In this document: piece by piece, positions 1 to 10,512 of the stretch
Layout of the letters: each line of letters starts with the position of its first letter
Position numbering within the stretch: position 1 is the first letter of the stretch
Position numbers and translations under genes: made by a program
NCBI GenBank assembly: GCA_034509755.1
Contig: CM067556.1
Coordinates: 41,586,045 to 41,650,044, forward strand
Length of the DNA stretch: 64,000 nt
DNA from: Anisodus tanguticus
Lineage: Eukaryota > Streptophyta > Magnoliopsida > Solanales > Solanaceae
Direction: 5' to 3'
The notes under the pieces: model-generated
Seen by the model: only the letters and a program-made list of their open reading frames with translations
Told to the model about the DNA's origin: nothing
Databases searched by the model: none

Positions 1-764
1 ATTACTATCTGAATGAAACGAAACCAAACTAAGTTAATCAACGCCAACTCGCAAACAAACAGAACTAAAAAAAATGAAAATAACTGAGACGAGGAAGAAA
101 ATTATCCTTTTGCCGAGCAGCGACGGGGGCGACGAGACGGTGTTAGTGGTGGCAAGGGAGTGTCGGCCGACGTGAGGGGTAGGGGTATAGGTTTTAGCGA
201 TTTGGGGGGTTATGGGTATGGGGTGTGCGGCTGATGGTGGAGGAGAGTTTTTTTTTTTTTTTGGGATCCCGTTTTTAGGTTTAAGGGGTAGGTTTTAAAG
301 GGGGGGGGGTAAGGAAATGGGATTGGGCTTGGGGGCTTGGGGGCTTTTGGGCTGGTCGGTTGGGCTTAGCCGAAAATGGGGTGGCCAAATGGGTTCTCCC
401 TTTTAAAATGGGTGTTTGTTTTGGGTTGGAAAATAAATGAGTTATGAGTTTAAAATATAAAAAGGGGTTTTATTATATATATAGCTTTGCAAAAATTATA
501 AATTGTAAAGAAGACTCTATGATAAAAAATATAATATTTGCGAAATGTTTGATGCTTAAAAAATGCGATGCCGTTTTGCGAAAATAAAAAAAATAAAATA
601 TAATATTAGGATAAAAGTATGATTATGATATAAAATGCAAATGACAAAAAAAATGCAAATAATAATGATATATATACATATATATGCCTATATTTTAAAA
701 TTATTTTAAAGTGTCAAAAATATAAAAAAATTACAAATAAAATCATAAAAGATGGGACAAAATT
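1..764. repeat. LTR-like non-coding sequence, no gene seen
   Basis: The first half (about 110-420) is G-rich with long G and T runs, and the second half is very AT-rich. The block ends near 764 in a short GGGTGTCAACA-type end before copia gag sequence starts abruptly. Plant gypsy LTRs often show such a G-rich to AT-rich shift and such an end, so this may be the tail of an LTR, but no partner LTR is in the window. No open reading frame of interest is seen. Confidence 0.3.
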
Positions 765-1194
765 GGGTGTCAACATCCGTAACATTGGCGCACCTGTGAC
801 AAATAATCGTCTGGTTCTACAATTGGTTGCCGGCCTTTCTGAGGCCTATAATGGCGTTGGGACTCTCCTTCGTCAAAGCAATCCACTTCCCGCTTTTTAT
901 CAAGCCCACTCCATGCTTACTTTGGAAGAAACCGGTTTGGCAAAAAAGGCGACTACCGGAGCAAACCCTGTAGTCATGATGACGTCCTCCACAAATTCTT
1001 CAGGTTTTGTTGATAATTCAGGCCAAAACCGTGCTCATGGTGGAGGCAAAAATAATCATAAGAATAATGGCAAAAACTGCGGGGGCAAATACGGCATTTC
1101 CGGTGGACAACATTCCGGCAGTGGGACCCGTCTAGTCAACAGTGGGCCACCTCCCTACTTGTCCCAGTCGTGGGGCCCATGGAAGTGGGGCTAG
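763..1194 (+). pseudogene. copia A gag fragment
   Basis: This is the C-terminal half of a copia gag (UBN2/Retrotran_gag type), the structural protein that would package element RNA. The stretch 'LVLQLVAGLSEAYNGVGTLL' followed by 'PAFYQAHSMLTLEE' is typical of the family. After it comes a Gly/Asn/Lys-rich tail (residues about 80-125), where the nucleic-acid binding region lies. The first half of gag is absent, because homology begins near 765 directly after AT-rich sequence. The methionine at the start is therefore fortuitous. No CCHC zinc knuckle is visible. Confidence 0.75.
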
Positions 1195-1399
1195 GGCAGT
1201 GGGCCGTGGCCCAACAACCCCTATTTTCCAGGTCCTTCCAACGGGCAAAGTGGCTCGGACGGCCTAATCGGGCCCAACAATCAGGCTTTTTCTTCTCGAT
1301 TCAACACAGGGCTGGGGCAGCAGGGTGGACTGCTGGGCCTCAGCCCACACAAGCATTCTCGGCAGTGGGTCCCATACTTACTCACACCGACCTGAGGCC

Positions 1400-1893
1400 G
1401 CAATGCACATGCTTGGGTTGACGCAACCGGATCCGTATTGGTACATGGACATCGACGCGACTACACACATGACATCCGATCAACGTACTCTCTCGTCTTA
1501 TTCTAATTTGAGCAACCCTCGTGGTATAATTATTGGTAATGGTACTCTATTCCAATTCAGGATTATGGTCATAAAACTTTGTCTCCCCCCAATCCACCCC
1601 TTATCTTGAAAAATACCTTACATGCCCCCAAATTGATTAAAAACTTAGTGTCTGTGCATACATTCACCACTGACAATTCCATTTCTGTTGAATTTGATCC
1701 TTTTGGTTTCTCTGTAAAGGATTTCAAGACGGGGAGTCCTATCATGAGGTGTGATAGTAGGGAAGATCTTTATCCTATCACACTCGGTTCCAGTCCATCG
1801 AGTCAAGCCTTGCCATCAGTGTTTGCAGCCCTGGCTCCTTCCTTGTGGCATGCTCGTCTTGGTCATCCGGGTCTTCTATTTTGTCGTCATTAG
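1400..1893 (+). pseudogene. copia A protease / GAG-pre-integrase region
   Basis: Two overlapping frames together cover the copia aspartic protease and the GAG-pre-integrase domain. Near 1435-1480 the frame reads 'WYMDIDATTHMTSD', a degenerate version of the usual W-DSGAT-H protease site, with DIDAT in place of DSGAT. Further on, 'LHAPKLIKNLVSV' and 'VEFDPFGFSVKDFKTG' mark the pre-integrase segment, which ends in 'LWHARLGHPG', the first zinc-binding half of the integrase. A frameshift near 1560-1600 breaks the reading frame. Confidence 0.7.
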
Positions 1894-3098
1894 ATAAAAA
1901 TAATTTTATTTTATGTAAGGGTACGCATAGTACTCCAAATTGTCAGTTTTGCTCTTTAGGAAAAAATATTAGGTTGCCATTTGTAGACTCAAAATCTCAT
2001 ACTTTAATGTCATTTGATATTATTCACAGCGACTTATGGACCTCTCCTGTTCTTAGTTCATTGGGTCATCGGTATTATGTTCTCTTTTTGGATGATTATT
2101 CTAAATTTTTATGGATTTTTCCGATAGCAAAGAAATCTCAAGTTTTCTCCATCTTCCTAAAATTTAGAGCATTAATTAGAACCCAATTCGAACGGGAAAT
2201 AAAAAAATATTCAGTGTGATAATGGCAAAGAATATGACAATGGGGTGTTTCGGGAATTCTGTGCTAATAATGGGATCAATTTTCATTTTTCTTGTTCTCA
2301 TACGTCTTCACAAAATGGGAAAGCCGAATGCAAAATTCGTTCCATAAATAACACTGTCCGCACTCTATTCATTCATGCTTCCGTACCCCTATATTTTTGG
2401 CATTGCTCTTCAAATGGCGACATATCTCCTTAACATAACTCCTACCAAAGGTCTGACATATTCTTCCCCCCTTCAAATTTTATATAATAAGACTCCTTCT
2501 TATTCTCATCTTCGAGTTTTTGGGTGCTTGTGTTATCCATTATTCCCGTCCACAATATTTAACAAACTTCAGGCCCGGTCTACTCTATGTGTGTTTTTGG
2601 GTTTCCGTCTAATCATCGTGGTTACAAATGCTTTGATTTATCCTCCAATAAAATCATCATTAATCGCCATGTAGTTTTTGATGAAACCCAATTTCCATTT
2701 GCTAAAGTTAATACTCCCGTGCCTAGTTTGTATAATTTTTTGGATGATGGTATCTCCCCGTATATTACTCACCATTTGTCAAACATGTCCCGCACCCCAA
2801 CTCGCCACGGCCCACCGCCCGCCGCGCGTCTACGATCCTCGATTCCACCCTCGCTTACCGCCCGGAATTGGGCCGTGTTCTGTCCCGCTTTCATAATCGG
2901 CCCGCCCACGAGCCCAATCCAGCATCTGGGCCAGTCTCGGCGTTAGGTTCCAGTTCCGAGTCCAGATTGGGGCCAGCAGGCCCACTGCCTACTGGCCGAT
3001 CCTTCCTGAGTCCAGAAAATTCCCACAGTCCGCCCATGTCTTCCCCAAGTCATAGACCAGTCACTCGTAGTCAACAGAGTATTTTTAAACCGAAATGA
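1845..3098 (+). pseudogene. copia A integrase with proline-rich spacer
   Basis: The integrase would insert element cDNA into the host genome. The HHCC zinc site is seen as H-H at the end of the preceding frame and 'NCQFCSLGKNIRLPF' near 1940-1980. The catalytic core follows with 'IHSDLWTSP' (first Asp) and, after a frameshift near 2215, 'DNGKEYDN' (second Asp) and 'TSSQNGKAECKIRSI' (catalytic Glu region). The core is spread over three frames up to about 2680. From about 2780 to 3098 the sequence is Pro/Ser-rich and poorly conserved, as is usual between copia integrase and reverse transcriptase. Confidence 0.75.
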
Positions 3099-3149
3099 CA
3101 TTTTAATTTACATTCTAATGTCCCTAAATCACAATTACCCCATAATCAT

Positions 3150-4145
3150 GTGTCTGTGCTCAATGACCCGAATTGTAAAATTGCTATGACCGATGAATAT
3201 AATGCTCTTATTGATAATAAGACGTGGGAGTTGGTACCCCGTCCATCTGGTATTAATATTATCAGGTCTACGTGGATCTTTGCTCACAAGGAAAATTTAG
3301 ATGGTTCATTTGCAAGATATAATGCTCGGTTTGTGGGTAATGGTAATACTCGGCAGGTTGGTATAGATTGTGGTGAGACGTTCAGTCTGGTGGTCAAGCC
3401 GGCTACTATCCGCATTGTTCTTAGCTTGGCTCTTTCGAAAGCATGGTCTATTCATTAGTTAGATGTAAAGAATGCTTTCCTACATGGTGATCTCAAGAAA
3501 ACAGTCTATATGTATCAGCCATTGGGATTCAGGGATCCCAAACATCCTCATCATGTCTGTTTGTTGAAGAAGTCCTTATATGGGCTTAAGCAGTCTCCAC
3601 GGGCTTGGAATACAAGGTTTCCAGACTATGTCTCGACTATTGGGTTCACTCACAACAAGTTGGATAATTCCTTGTTCATCTACCATCGTGGTTCATCCTT
3701 GGCCTATATTTTGTTATATGTGGATGATATTATTTTGACTGCCTCTTCCGATTCCTTACGCCAGTCTATCATGACCATGCTCAACTCTGAGTTTGCTATG
3801 AAAGACTTAGGACCCTTGAGTTACTTTTTGGGGATTGTTGTCACTCGTCATTCAGATGGGTTGTTCTTATCTCAAAGGAAGTATGCAGTTGAGATCATTG
3901 AGAGGGCTGGGATGTCATCCTGTAAGTCCACTTCCACTCCAATTGATACTAAGCCCAAGCTCAGTGCCGCAGTCGGCGTACCATACGAGGATCCGACCCT
4001 CTATCGCAGTCTTGCAGGGGCCCTTCAATATCTTACATTTACGAGAACATATATTACATATGATGTCCAGCAAGTGTGTTTGTTCATGCATGATCCCAGA
4101 GTTGAGCACATGAATGCACTCAAATGCATCATTCGGTATATTTAG
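3150..4145 (+). pseudogene. copia A reverse transcriptase
   Basis: This RNA-dependent DNA polymerase domain starts with the usual 'NALIDNKTWELVPRPSG'. It continues through 'LDVKNAFLHGDL' (3459-3495), 'LKKSLYGLKQSPRAWN' and the catalytic YVDD box at 3717-3728, which is intact. 'DLGPLSYFLGI' and 'YRSLAGALQYLTFTR' follow. A TAG at 3456-3458 lies just before the LDVKNAF motif where a Gln is normal, and a second TAG follows the RYI motif at about 4143-4145. Apart from these stops the domain is well preserved. Confidence 0.9.
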
Positions 4146-4605
4146 GGTACCCTTGACTATAGGTTGCATTTATATCCTTTCTCGACATCCACACTTGTCT
4201 CGTATACAGATGCTGATTGGGGTGGCTGTCCAGACACCAGACGGTCTACGTCTGTCTATTGTATGTTTCTTGGCAATAACCTGGTCTCATGGTCTGCCAA
4301 ACGTCAGTCGACACTATCTCGATCCAGTGCCGAAGCTGAGTATCGAGGGGTATCTAATGTGGTCTCGGATTCATATTGGTTACGTAATTTGCTATTGGAG
4401 CTTCATTCACCTATTCAGAAAGCAACCTTGGTGTATTGCGATAATATTAGTGCCATCTACCTTTCAGGTAATCCGGTTCAGCACCAGCGCACTAAACATA
4501 TCGGGATGGACATTCACTTTGTCCGCGAAAAGGTTGCTCGTGGTCAGGTACGCGTCTGCCATGTCCTGTCAAGATATCAAATTGCCGACATCTTTACAAA
4601 GGGTT
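4146..4605 (+). pseudogene. copia A RNase H
   Basis: RNase H removes the RNA strand during element replication. The frame reads 'YTDADWGGCPDTRRSTS' (catalytic Asp region), 'SWSAKRQSTLSRSSAEAEYR' (catalytic Glu region), 'YCDNISAIYLSGNPV' and 'HFVREKVARGQV', and ends at 'IADIFTKG'. It is a complete domain in a single frame and closely resembles the minus-strand copy at 5493-6030. The frame then runs on into unrelated sequence without a stop. Confidence 0.88.
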
Positions 4606-4790
4606 CTTTCAATGCCTTTGGTAGCACTGGAAGGGTGACATTTTCCACCCTCACTGAACTACCATCACAAGGAAGAAAACTGTTAAATATTGGCAAATAT
4701 CAGTATCCAACAGTAAGGATTAGAATCAAGCAAATCAACGACAAGTACTATGAAGCAGTATGCAGATTGGAGAAAAAGCTGGAGTTTTAA
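4606..4790 (+). other. unidentified coding-like tail fused to copia RNase H
   Basis: Directly after the RNase H end the same frame stays open for about 60 codons of sequence that does not look like copia, and stops at TAA (4788-4790). It contains 'VTFSTLTELPSQGRKLLNIG' and is rich in Lys, Arg and Ile towards its end. Downstream sequence looks like a plant 3' end, with an AATAAA at 4997-5002. I do not recognise the protein. It could be the last exon of a host gene joined to the element by deletion or insertion, or chance open sequence. Confidence 0.3.
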
Positions 4791-5215
4791 TATGTTTTGA
4801 ATGAGGATGATTTCTGCACATTTGAGAGGCTTCTCGCAAAGACATAACACTACATAAATGAAGCTTATACATTAGATACTTCACCTATCAGTTTCTATAT
4901 GTTATTTAGTTAGGACTGTACGAAAGTTTCCTTTTATAGATTTTGGCTAGCTTTTATTTTCAACATGATGTACTTCCTTTTTTTGATACTTTTATTAATA
5001 AATTTCACCACTAGCTAGTGGTCTATTCATTAGAAAAATAGAAGAAAAGTGGAGAAGGTTGGCTTCAAAAAAAAATCTTGAATATTGGTTAAGGTTGAAA
5101 AGCGAAAACTTGTGAGATGAATAAAAAAAAAGAGAAAACTTTTTTATTATCTTCAATATTTATTTTCATTCAATTTTACTTTTTACCTTTGACCTAAACT
5201 CTATGAGTTTTCATC
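4791..5215. other. AT-rich non-coding sequence, possible 3' flank
   Basis: There is no coding sequence. An AATAAA hexamer at 4997-5002 follows the stop at 4790 and would fit a polyadenylation signal. The right end holds the GTCAT target sequence (5216-5220) of the copia element that starts at 5221. Confidence 0.4.
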
Positions 5216-5220
5216 GTCAT

Positions 5221-5428
5221 TGTAAGAATGTATTAATCTCCGTTGGGGAGGCTTTCTCATTAATACAAATATATATAGTGTACAATATGTAGAACCCTAG
5301 TACAATAAGAATCCTCTACTTACCATAATTCTACATCACTAAATATTTACATAATATATGAGATATATTCTAATTATGGTGGTGGGATTGAATTGGGATT
5401 CTATTACAGCTTAGTACACGTTAATACA
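5221..5428 (-). repeat. 3' LTR of copia B
   Basis: The left copy reads TGTAAG at one edge and ends TTAATACA before the C-rich PPT complement, so it has the usual TG...CA ends. It matches the right LTR with eight single-base differences, all transitions by my count, and a 3-bp indel near 5380. This points to a fairly recent insertion. Confidence 0.93.
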
Positions 5429-5438
5429 CCCCCTCAGT
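5429..5438 (-). other. polypurine tract of copia B
   Basis: On the minus strand the sequence just inside the 3' LTR is CTGAGGGGG, a purine run at the place where plus-strand DNA synthesis starts. Confidence 0.7.
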
Positions 5439-5492
5439 TGGAGCGGGAGAAAGCCAGACGCTGAGACTGGATCTGAAGTCAGTGAACAGCTG

Positions 5493-6030
5493 TCAGAGAA
5501 GACCATTTGTGAAGATATCTGCATACTGATAGGACGAAGGCACATGCAATATCTTAACGTGACCTAGAGCAACCTTCTCACGGACAAAGTGGATGTCCAT
5601 CTTAATATGTTTGGTTCGCTGATGTTGAACTGGATTGTGAGATAGGTAGTTAGCGGATATATTATCACAATACACCAGAGATGCTTTACGTAATGGAAAT
5701 TGAAGCTCCAAGAGAAGGTTGTGGAGCCAACAAATCTCAACAACAACATTAGCAGCTTCTCTATACTATGATTATGCACTTGAACGGGATAACGTGGTTT
5801 GATTTTTGGCAGACCACGAGATGAGATTATCCCCCCAAAACACACAGTAGCCGGATGTGGGGCGTCGCGTTTCCGGACAACCAGCCCAATCAGCATATGT
5901 ATATGACAATAATCTATTCATTGCGGAGGGGTATAAGTGTAACCCATAATCAAGGGTGCCCTTAACATATCGAATGATACGTTTAAGAGCAATAAAATGA
6001 GGCTCCCTGGGGGCATGCATAAACAAGCAT
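5493..6030 (-). pseudogene. copia B RNase H
   Basis: Three overlapping minus-strand pieces give the copia RNase H: 'YTYADWAGCPETRRPTSGYC' (catalytic region), 'SWSAKNQTTLSRSSA' and 'VYCDNISANYLSHNPVQHQR', ending at 'YADIFTNGLL'. In the first motif the second residue before Asp-Trp is Tyr where Asp is usual (YTDAD). Frameshifts near 5720-5780 and 5900-6030 split it. It is a close relative of the plus-strand domain at 4146-4605. Confidence 0.85.
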
Positions 6031-6873
6031 ACATGTTGACAACATAGACAATATCAGGCCTGGTGAAAGTAAAATACTGAAGTGCACCTGCTAAACTCCT
6101 ATAAAGAGTGGGATCTGCCACTGGATCACCATCACATGCACTAAGCTTCGATTTTGAGTCAACCGGAGTGGACATGATTTTGCAATTAGTCATCTTAGCC
6201 ATGTACACAATCTCATTTGCACACTTGCGCTAGCAAAGAAACATAGTATTTGCAGACCTAGTCACTGAGATCCCCAAAAAATAACTCAACTTTCCCAAGT
6301 CTGTCATATCAAATTTGGTTTTAAGTAGTGCAATGATCTCATTTTTCAACACATCTGAAGAGGCAGTAAGAACAATGTCATTGACATATAACAATAAATA
6401 AGCAATGTTACTACCTCTATGAAAAATAAATAACGAATTATCACACTTGCTGCATGAAAACCCAATCCGCATAATATACTGTGCAAAGCGATCATACCAC
6501 GCTCTAGGGGCATGTTTTAAAGCATAAAGTGTCTTACGGAGATGCTTACATACTGAGGGGCTGCTGGATGAACAAAACTAGGTGGTTGGTGCATGTAAAC
6601 AATTTCTTTCAGATCCCCATGTACAAATGCATTCTTCACATCAAGCTGATGAATCGACCAATGCCTACCCATAACAATACTCAGAACTGTGCGAATAGTA
6701 GCCGGTTTGACAACCGAACTAAATGTCTCACCACAATCAAGACCCTTTTGCTGATTAGTGCCATTAGCCATAAGTCTCGCCTTATACCTCTCTAGCTCAC
6801 CTCTGTCTTTGTATTTGTGATGAAATAACAACATGCATCGGATCACATTCACCCTCTCCGGTCGAGGAACCAA
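5918..6873 (-). pseudogene. copia B reverse transcriptase
   Basis: Minus-strand frames carry 'NVIRCMLLFHHKYKDRGELE', 'GLDCGETFSSVVKPATIRTV', 'HQLDVKNAFVHGDLKEIVYM', 'DLGKLSYFLGISVTR' and 'YRSLAGALQYFTFTRPDIVY', the standard copia RT order. The active-site box at 6377-6388 reads YVND, not YVDD, so a catalytic Asp has become Asn by a single G-to-A type change. Frameshifts occur near 6480-6540 and near 6220. Confidence 0.9.
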
Positions 6874-6929
6874 ATCCTAAGTGTGTTGTTTCGTCAAAAC
6901 ATTAAAGTCCTCACACATGGCCGCATTCT

Positions 6930-7690
6930 AATTAGGGTCTGGTTTGGCTAATTTTGGATTTTATAAATAGGGGAAATGGTATGTGTGGACAGGTTAAGCT
7001 GGACTTTGGGTTTGAAAATCCCATGTTGGGCACGAATTTCCATTGGGTGTGTGGGGGCAGTAGGTGGATGGGTGTTTTGTTTATTCGATGGGTGTGAGTC
7101 ACTGAATGGGGTTCGGTCGACGAAATAGAGATGAGTAGTCTATTTTGGTGGTAATTGTGGGTCACTATGCCGAGTCTGGTTGACGAAAGGGTTTGATGGG
7201 GTCGAAGATCGAGGAGTGACATACGACGTTGGATAGGCTGATGGTGGGGGAGTTGGACCGGAGAGGTGGGGATTTGGTGTAGTAGTGTTAGTCTGAGCAC
7301 TGGGTGTGTTACGGGTTGGAGTGCCGAAGACGAGTAAGGTGTCAGGATTAGTTTGCGATGGAGGATTGACGATGACTAGTGGTGGTGCCACACTGGTCGT
7401 CGGTGGGTTATTCTAGTGGGGGTCCTGAAGGGTGACCGTACGTGACACGGAGACAGGAAGGCGAGGCCTTGTGGAGGAGGTTGGAACTGGTGGTGAGGGA
7501 GCTCGGTTGGAGTCACTGTCGGAGGTGGCAGTGACGTGTGGCAGCGACGGACGAACTACAGTAGTGGGATGAAGAAGTTCAGTGAGTATGACAAGGTAGG
7601 TGTCAGAATCTAGGAAGGTATAGTCCGTTCCGAAATTTCTAAATGTTGGCAAAAGGAAAAATCATCTCATCAAACGTAACGTGACATGAG
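6930..7690 (-). pseudogene. copia B Ser/Thr/Pro-rich spacer between integrase and RT
   Basis: Several open minus-strand frames here (for example 7140-7391 and 7413-7652) are rich in Pro, Thr, Ser and Asn and have no recognisable motif. Copia polyproteins have a variable linker of this kind between integrase and reverse transcriptase. The frames are open mainly because of composition, and which one was the original frame is not certain. Confidence 0.45.
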
Positions 7691-7764
7691 ACGTGAATTT
7701 GGCGACTGGACACATCATAGTTCAAATAGCCCCTATGATTACACGGGTAACCTACGAAGACACA

Positions 7765-8735
7765 CGGAGTTTCGGGGTGCTAATTTATGGGAGCAGTAGA
7801 GGCGAGATTTGGGTAGCATAAGCAACCAAAAATCCAAAGTTGATCATAGGAGGGGATCCTACGGTATAATATTTCGGTTGGGGTCATGTTATGGAGAGTG
7901 CTAGTTGGTAAAATATTAAGGACGTATTCTATCATTTTGACTGCATAAACCCAAAATGAGAGAGGGAGAAAGACATGAAAAAGAATGGTACGAACCATGT
8001 TCTTTATAGTGCGAATGATGCGTTCGGCTTTGCCATTCTGAGGAGAGGTGTGTGGACACGAAAAATGAAAAACCATGTCATTATTTTTTGCAAAATTTAT
8101 GAAACGTGGAATTATTAAATTCACGGCCATTATCACATTGAAAAGATTTGATGATTCTTTCAAATTGAGTTTTGATAAACTTAGAAAATTCAACAAATTT
8201 GGCAAAGACTTCCGACTTGAATTTTAGTGGGTAAATCCAGATAAAGTGAGAGTAATCACCTAATAAGACCAAATAGTATTTATGACCCCGAGATCTAGTA
8301 ATGAGAGATGTCCACAAATTAGTATGAACAATCTCAAGAGGAGCAAACATGACACTAATAGATGAATGAAACGGAAGACGAACATGTTTGCCTAATTGAC
8401 AAGAAACACAGTTTTGGGAAAGTTTCCTATTATTACAACGAATAAAATTATTGCTTCTAAGAAAATTAAAGACAGGAGCTCATGGGTGTCCAAGCCTACT
8501 GTGCCAAGTTGACGGAGAAATAACAGCGACGGAGGTGTGTGAGCGGGAACTGGCAGCGGAAGAGTGTGTGAAGGGATAGAGGTCCCCTATGCTATTGCAT
8601 CTCGTAAGAGGTGTCCCCGTACGTATATCCTTCACCATAAAACCAAATGGATCAAAATCAACATAAATAGAATTGTTACGAGTAAATTTCCTAATAGAGA
8701 TTAAATTTTTAATGATGTTTGGGGCATACATGACG
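7765..8735 (-). pseudogene. copia B GAG-pre-integrase and integrase
   Basis: Going down the minus strand: 'MYAPNIIKNLISIRKFTRNN' and 'FDPFGFMVKDIRTG' (pre-integrase) lead to 'WHSRLGHP' near 8480-8500 (zinc-site histidines). A Cys pair lies near 8390-8440. The core has 'IVHTNLWTSL' (the first catalytic Asp appears as Asn) and 'CDNGREFNN' (second Asp). 'HTSPQNGKAERIIRTIKNMV' holds the Glu. The C-terminal part 'LWIFGCLCYPN' reaches about 7780. Two frameshifts lie between 8080 and 8480. Confidence 0.85.
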
Positions 8736-9029
8736 TTATTTAGGGAGAAGGGTGGGTGAGGTGGTTGAGTGTAGGTGTTACCATAGCCCTGAATTGGAAT
8801 GCGTTGACCATTGCCAACTGTAAATATTGAGGAGACTTTAAATGAAATAATTGGGATAGATTACCTGAAGACCACGTGAGATGAGACGTGGGTCCCGAAT
8901 TCATGTACCAATTGTTATCGGGCTGCTGGAGACTTAATGTGTTAAAAGCCTAGCCCAAATCTGTGGGGGCTAGACCCGAGCGAGGACGTTGCTGGGCCAC
9001 TGTTGCATATTGGGCTTGCTGGGGGTGGC

Positions 9030-10040
9030 ATACGCTAGTCGTGGGCCTGGGAACTGGCCCAACAGACCTGTCTGCCATACATTGTGAAATTGGGCTGCGA
9101 AGTACTGGGTTGGGTAAGGAGACGGATTCCAGTGGCCAACGATGGGCCATTGCCTTGGGCCTGTCCACTGTATAGTGTTGCTGGGCTGTTAGTTTCCGCG
9201 GCGGCTTCCACGCCCTCAGCCCTTGCCATTTTTCCCATTTTCGCGGCCTCTACCGCCGCGGCTGCCCCTTGATAATTGGTTGTCCGACGGTGGTAGTCTG
9301 TTGGTGGGGGCGGGGGATGTCGCCTGATTTTCAACCGCGAGAACCTTCTGATTGTGGTCGTCCTGTTTAGCATGTCGTGTTTCTTCCAACAATAATTGTG
9401 GCTGGGCTTTGTTGAAGGTGGAGAGAGGGTCGGCTTGTTGTATCATGGTGGCCAGAGTATCGTATTCACCTTTCGGAAGACCAACGACTAGTTGAAGAAC
9501 CATCTTAGTTTCAGATACAAGCGTCCCCACATTAGATAATTGGTCTGCAACCAGTTTCAATTGTTTGCAATATTATGACATGTTGGAAAAGTTTTCGAGA
9601 CGTGTGGTATTAAATTATTCCTCCAAGTAAACTGCGCGTGTGTGCTTATTGTCCTGAAAAATTTCTTCCAACCGTATCCATAATTCACGAGCCAAGGCGT
9701 CGGTTTTCATTATTGTAAGGAGCAAGTCCTTAGAAACTGTGCCATAGATCTACTGTTTGACAATGGCGTCAAGATGACGCCATGTCGTGTCATCAACCTC
9801 AGTGGGGCGAGTGAAAGAGTCATCGATGTGATCAAGCACGTTATAAACACATGCATGAATACGGAAAAGTTCGACCCATGGATAATACTGACCATCTTCT
9901 TGGTCAAGAACCAAGGGGATGGAGTTCTTAATGTTGGTTACGGTGAGGGCTGGGTGAATAGATGGGGAAAACGATGTCGTGGGTGCAGTGGGGTTGACTG
10001 ATGAGGGTGAGGCCATTGAGGGAGACGTGGGAGGAGTCAT
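9030..10040 (-). pseudogene. copia B gag
   Basis: The first ATG on the minus strand near 10040 opens a 96-codon frame with 'NIKNSIPLVLDQEDGQYYPW' and 'LFRIHACVYNVLDHID', the N-terminal half of a UBN2-type gag. The remainder is found in a different frame at 9216-9560: 'MVLQLVVGLPKGEYDTLATM' and 'STFNKAQPQLLLEE', followed by a Gly/Arg/Asn-rich basic tail. The start lies about 140 bases inside the primer binding site, a normal distance. Frameshifts near 9750 and 9560 inactivate it. Confidence 0.85.
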
Positions 10041-10183
10041 TATAGTGGATACGTGTATGTGATTGAACGGAGAGGGAAAGAAAAGAAAGAAAATTCAGTC
10101 CGAGTTGGACAAATTTCCGCCTCCCGAGAAGAGAAAAGAATAGGGGGGCGATGAAAAGGAATTTTCAGGATTTAGGTTTTAGG

Positions 10184-10195
10184 CTTCTGATACCA
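10184..10195 (-). other. primer binding site of copia B (initiator tRNA-Met)
   Basis: Immediately inside the right LTR the minus strand reads TGGTATCAGAAG, close to TGGTATCAGAGC, the complement of the plant initiator tRNA-Met 3' end. There is one extra A before GC. Confidence 0.85.
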
Positions 10196-10398
10196 TGTAA
10201 GAATGTATTAATCTCCATTGGGGAGACTTTCTCATTAATACAAATATATATAGCGTACAATGTGTAGAACCCTAGTACAATAAGAATCCTCTACTTACCA
10301 TAATTCTACATCACTAAATATTTACACAATATATGGGATATATTCTAATTATGGTGAGATTGAATTGAGATTCTATTACAGCTTAGTACACGTTAATA
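10196..10398 (-). repeat. 5' LTR of copia B
   Basis: This is the right copy of the LTR. It starts TGTAAG (plus strand) and ends TTAATA directly before the GTCAT duplication. Compared with the left LTR it lacks the terminal CA, which is TG at the outer 5' end of the element. The rest differs by eight transitions and a 3-bp indel. Confidence 0.93.
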
Positions 10399-10420
10399 GT
10401 CATTTTGGTAGTTGTAAAAT

Positions 10421-10460
10421 ACTTTCTCAATCCCAAAATAGTTGTCACTTTTTATTTTCC
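10421..10460 (+). repeat. possible single terminal repeat of a Stowaway/mariner MITE
   Basis: The sequence CTCAATCCCAAAATAGTTGT followed by CACTTTTTA resembles the CTCCCTCCGTCCCAAAATAGTTGTCACTTTT end of plant Tc1/mariner MITEs. No matching inverted end was found in the following 500 bases, so this is at most a truncated copy. Confidence 0.25.
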
Positions 10461-10512
10461 GTGAATTAATTTGATTAACTTCAGAGTTAAATTAGTGTCT
10501 CTTTTTCATCGT

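Larger units (their letters stand above)
765..4605 (+). mobile_element. Ty1/copia retrotransposon remnant A (Ale-like), both ends lost
   Basis: The gag, protease/GAG-pre-integrase, integrase, reverse transcriptase and RNase H order is that of Ty1/copia. The sequence resembles the Ale (Retrofit) lineage and the nearby minus-strand element at 5221-10398. No LTR, PBS or PPT is found at either edge: the left edge starts inside gag and the right edge stops just after the RNase H 'ADIFTKG' end. Frameshifts and stops split the polyprotein into at least eight pieces, so the element is dead. Lineage assignment is by eye. Confidence 0.9.
5216..10403 (-). mobile_element. complete Ty1/copia retrotransposon B (Ale-like) with TSD
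   Basis: Two near-identical direct repeats (5221-5428 and 10196-10398) bound the element, and GTCAT stands outside both ends (5216-5220 and 10399-10403) as a 5-bp target duplication. On the minus strand a primer binding site follows the right LTR, and gag, integrase, RT and RNase H occur in copia order. A G-rich polypurine tract lies before the left LTR. Stops and frameshifts in all domains and a changed RT active site show that it is not autonomous now. It sits in AT-rich DNA between copia remnant A and hAT-1. Confidence 0.95.
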
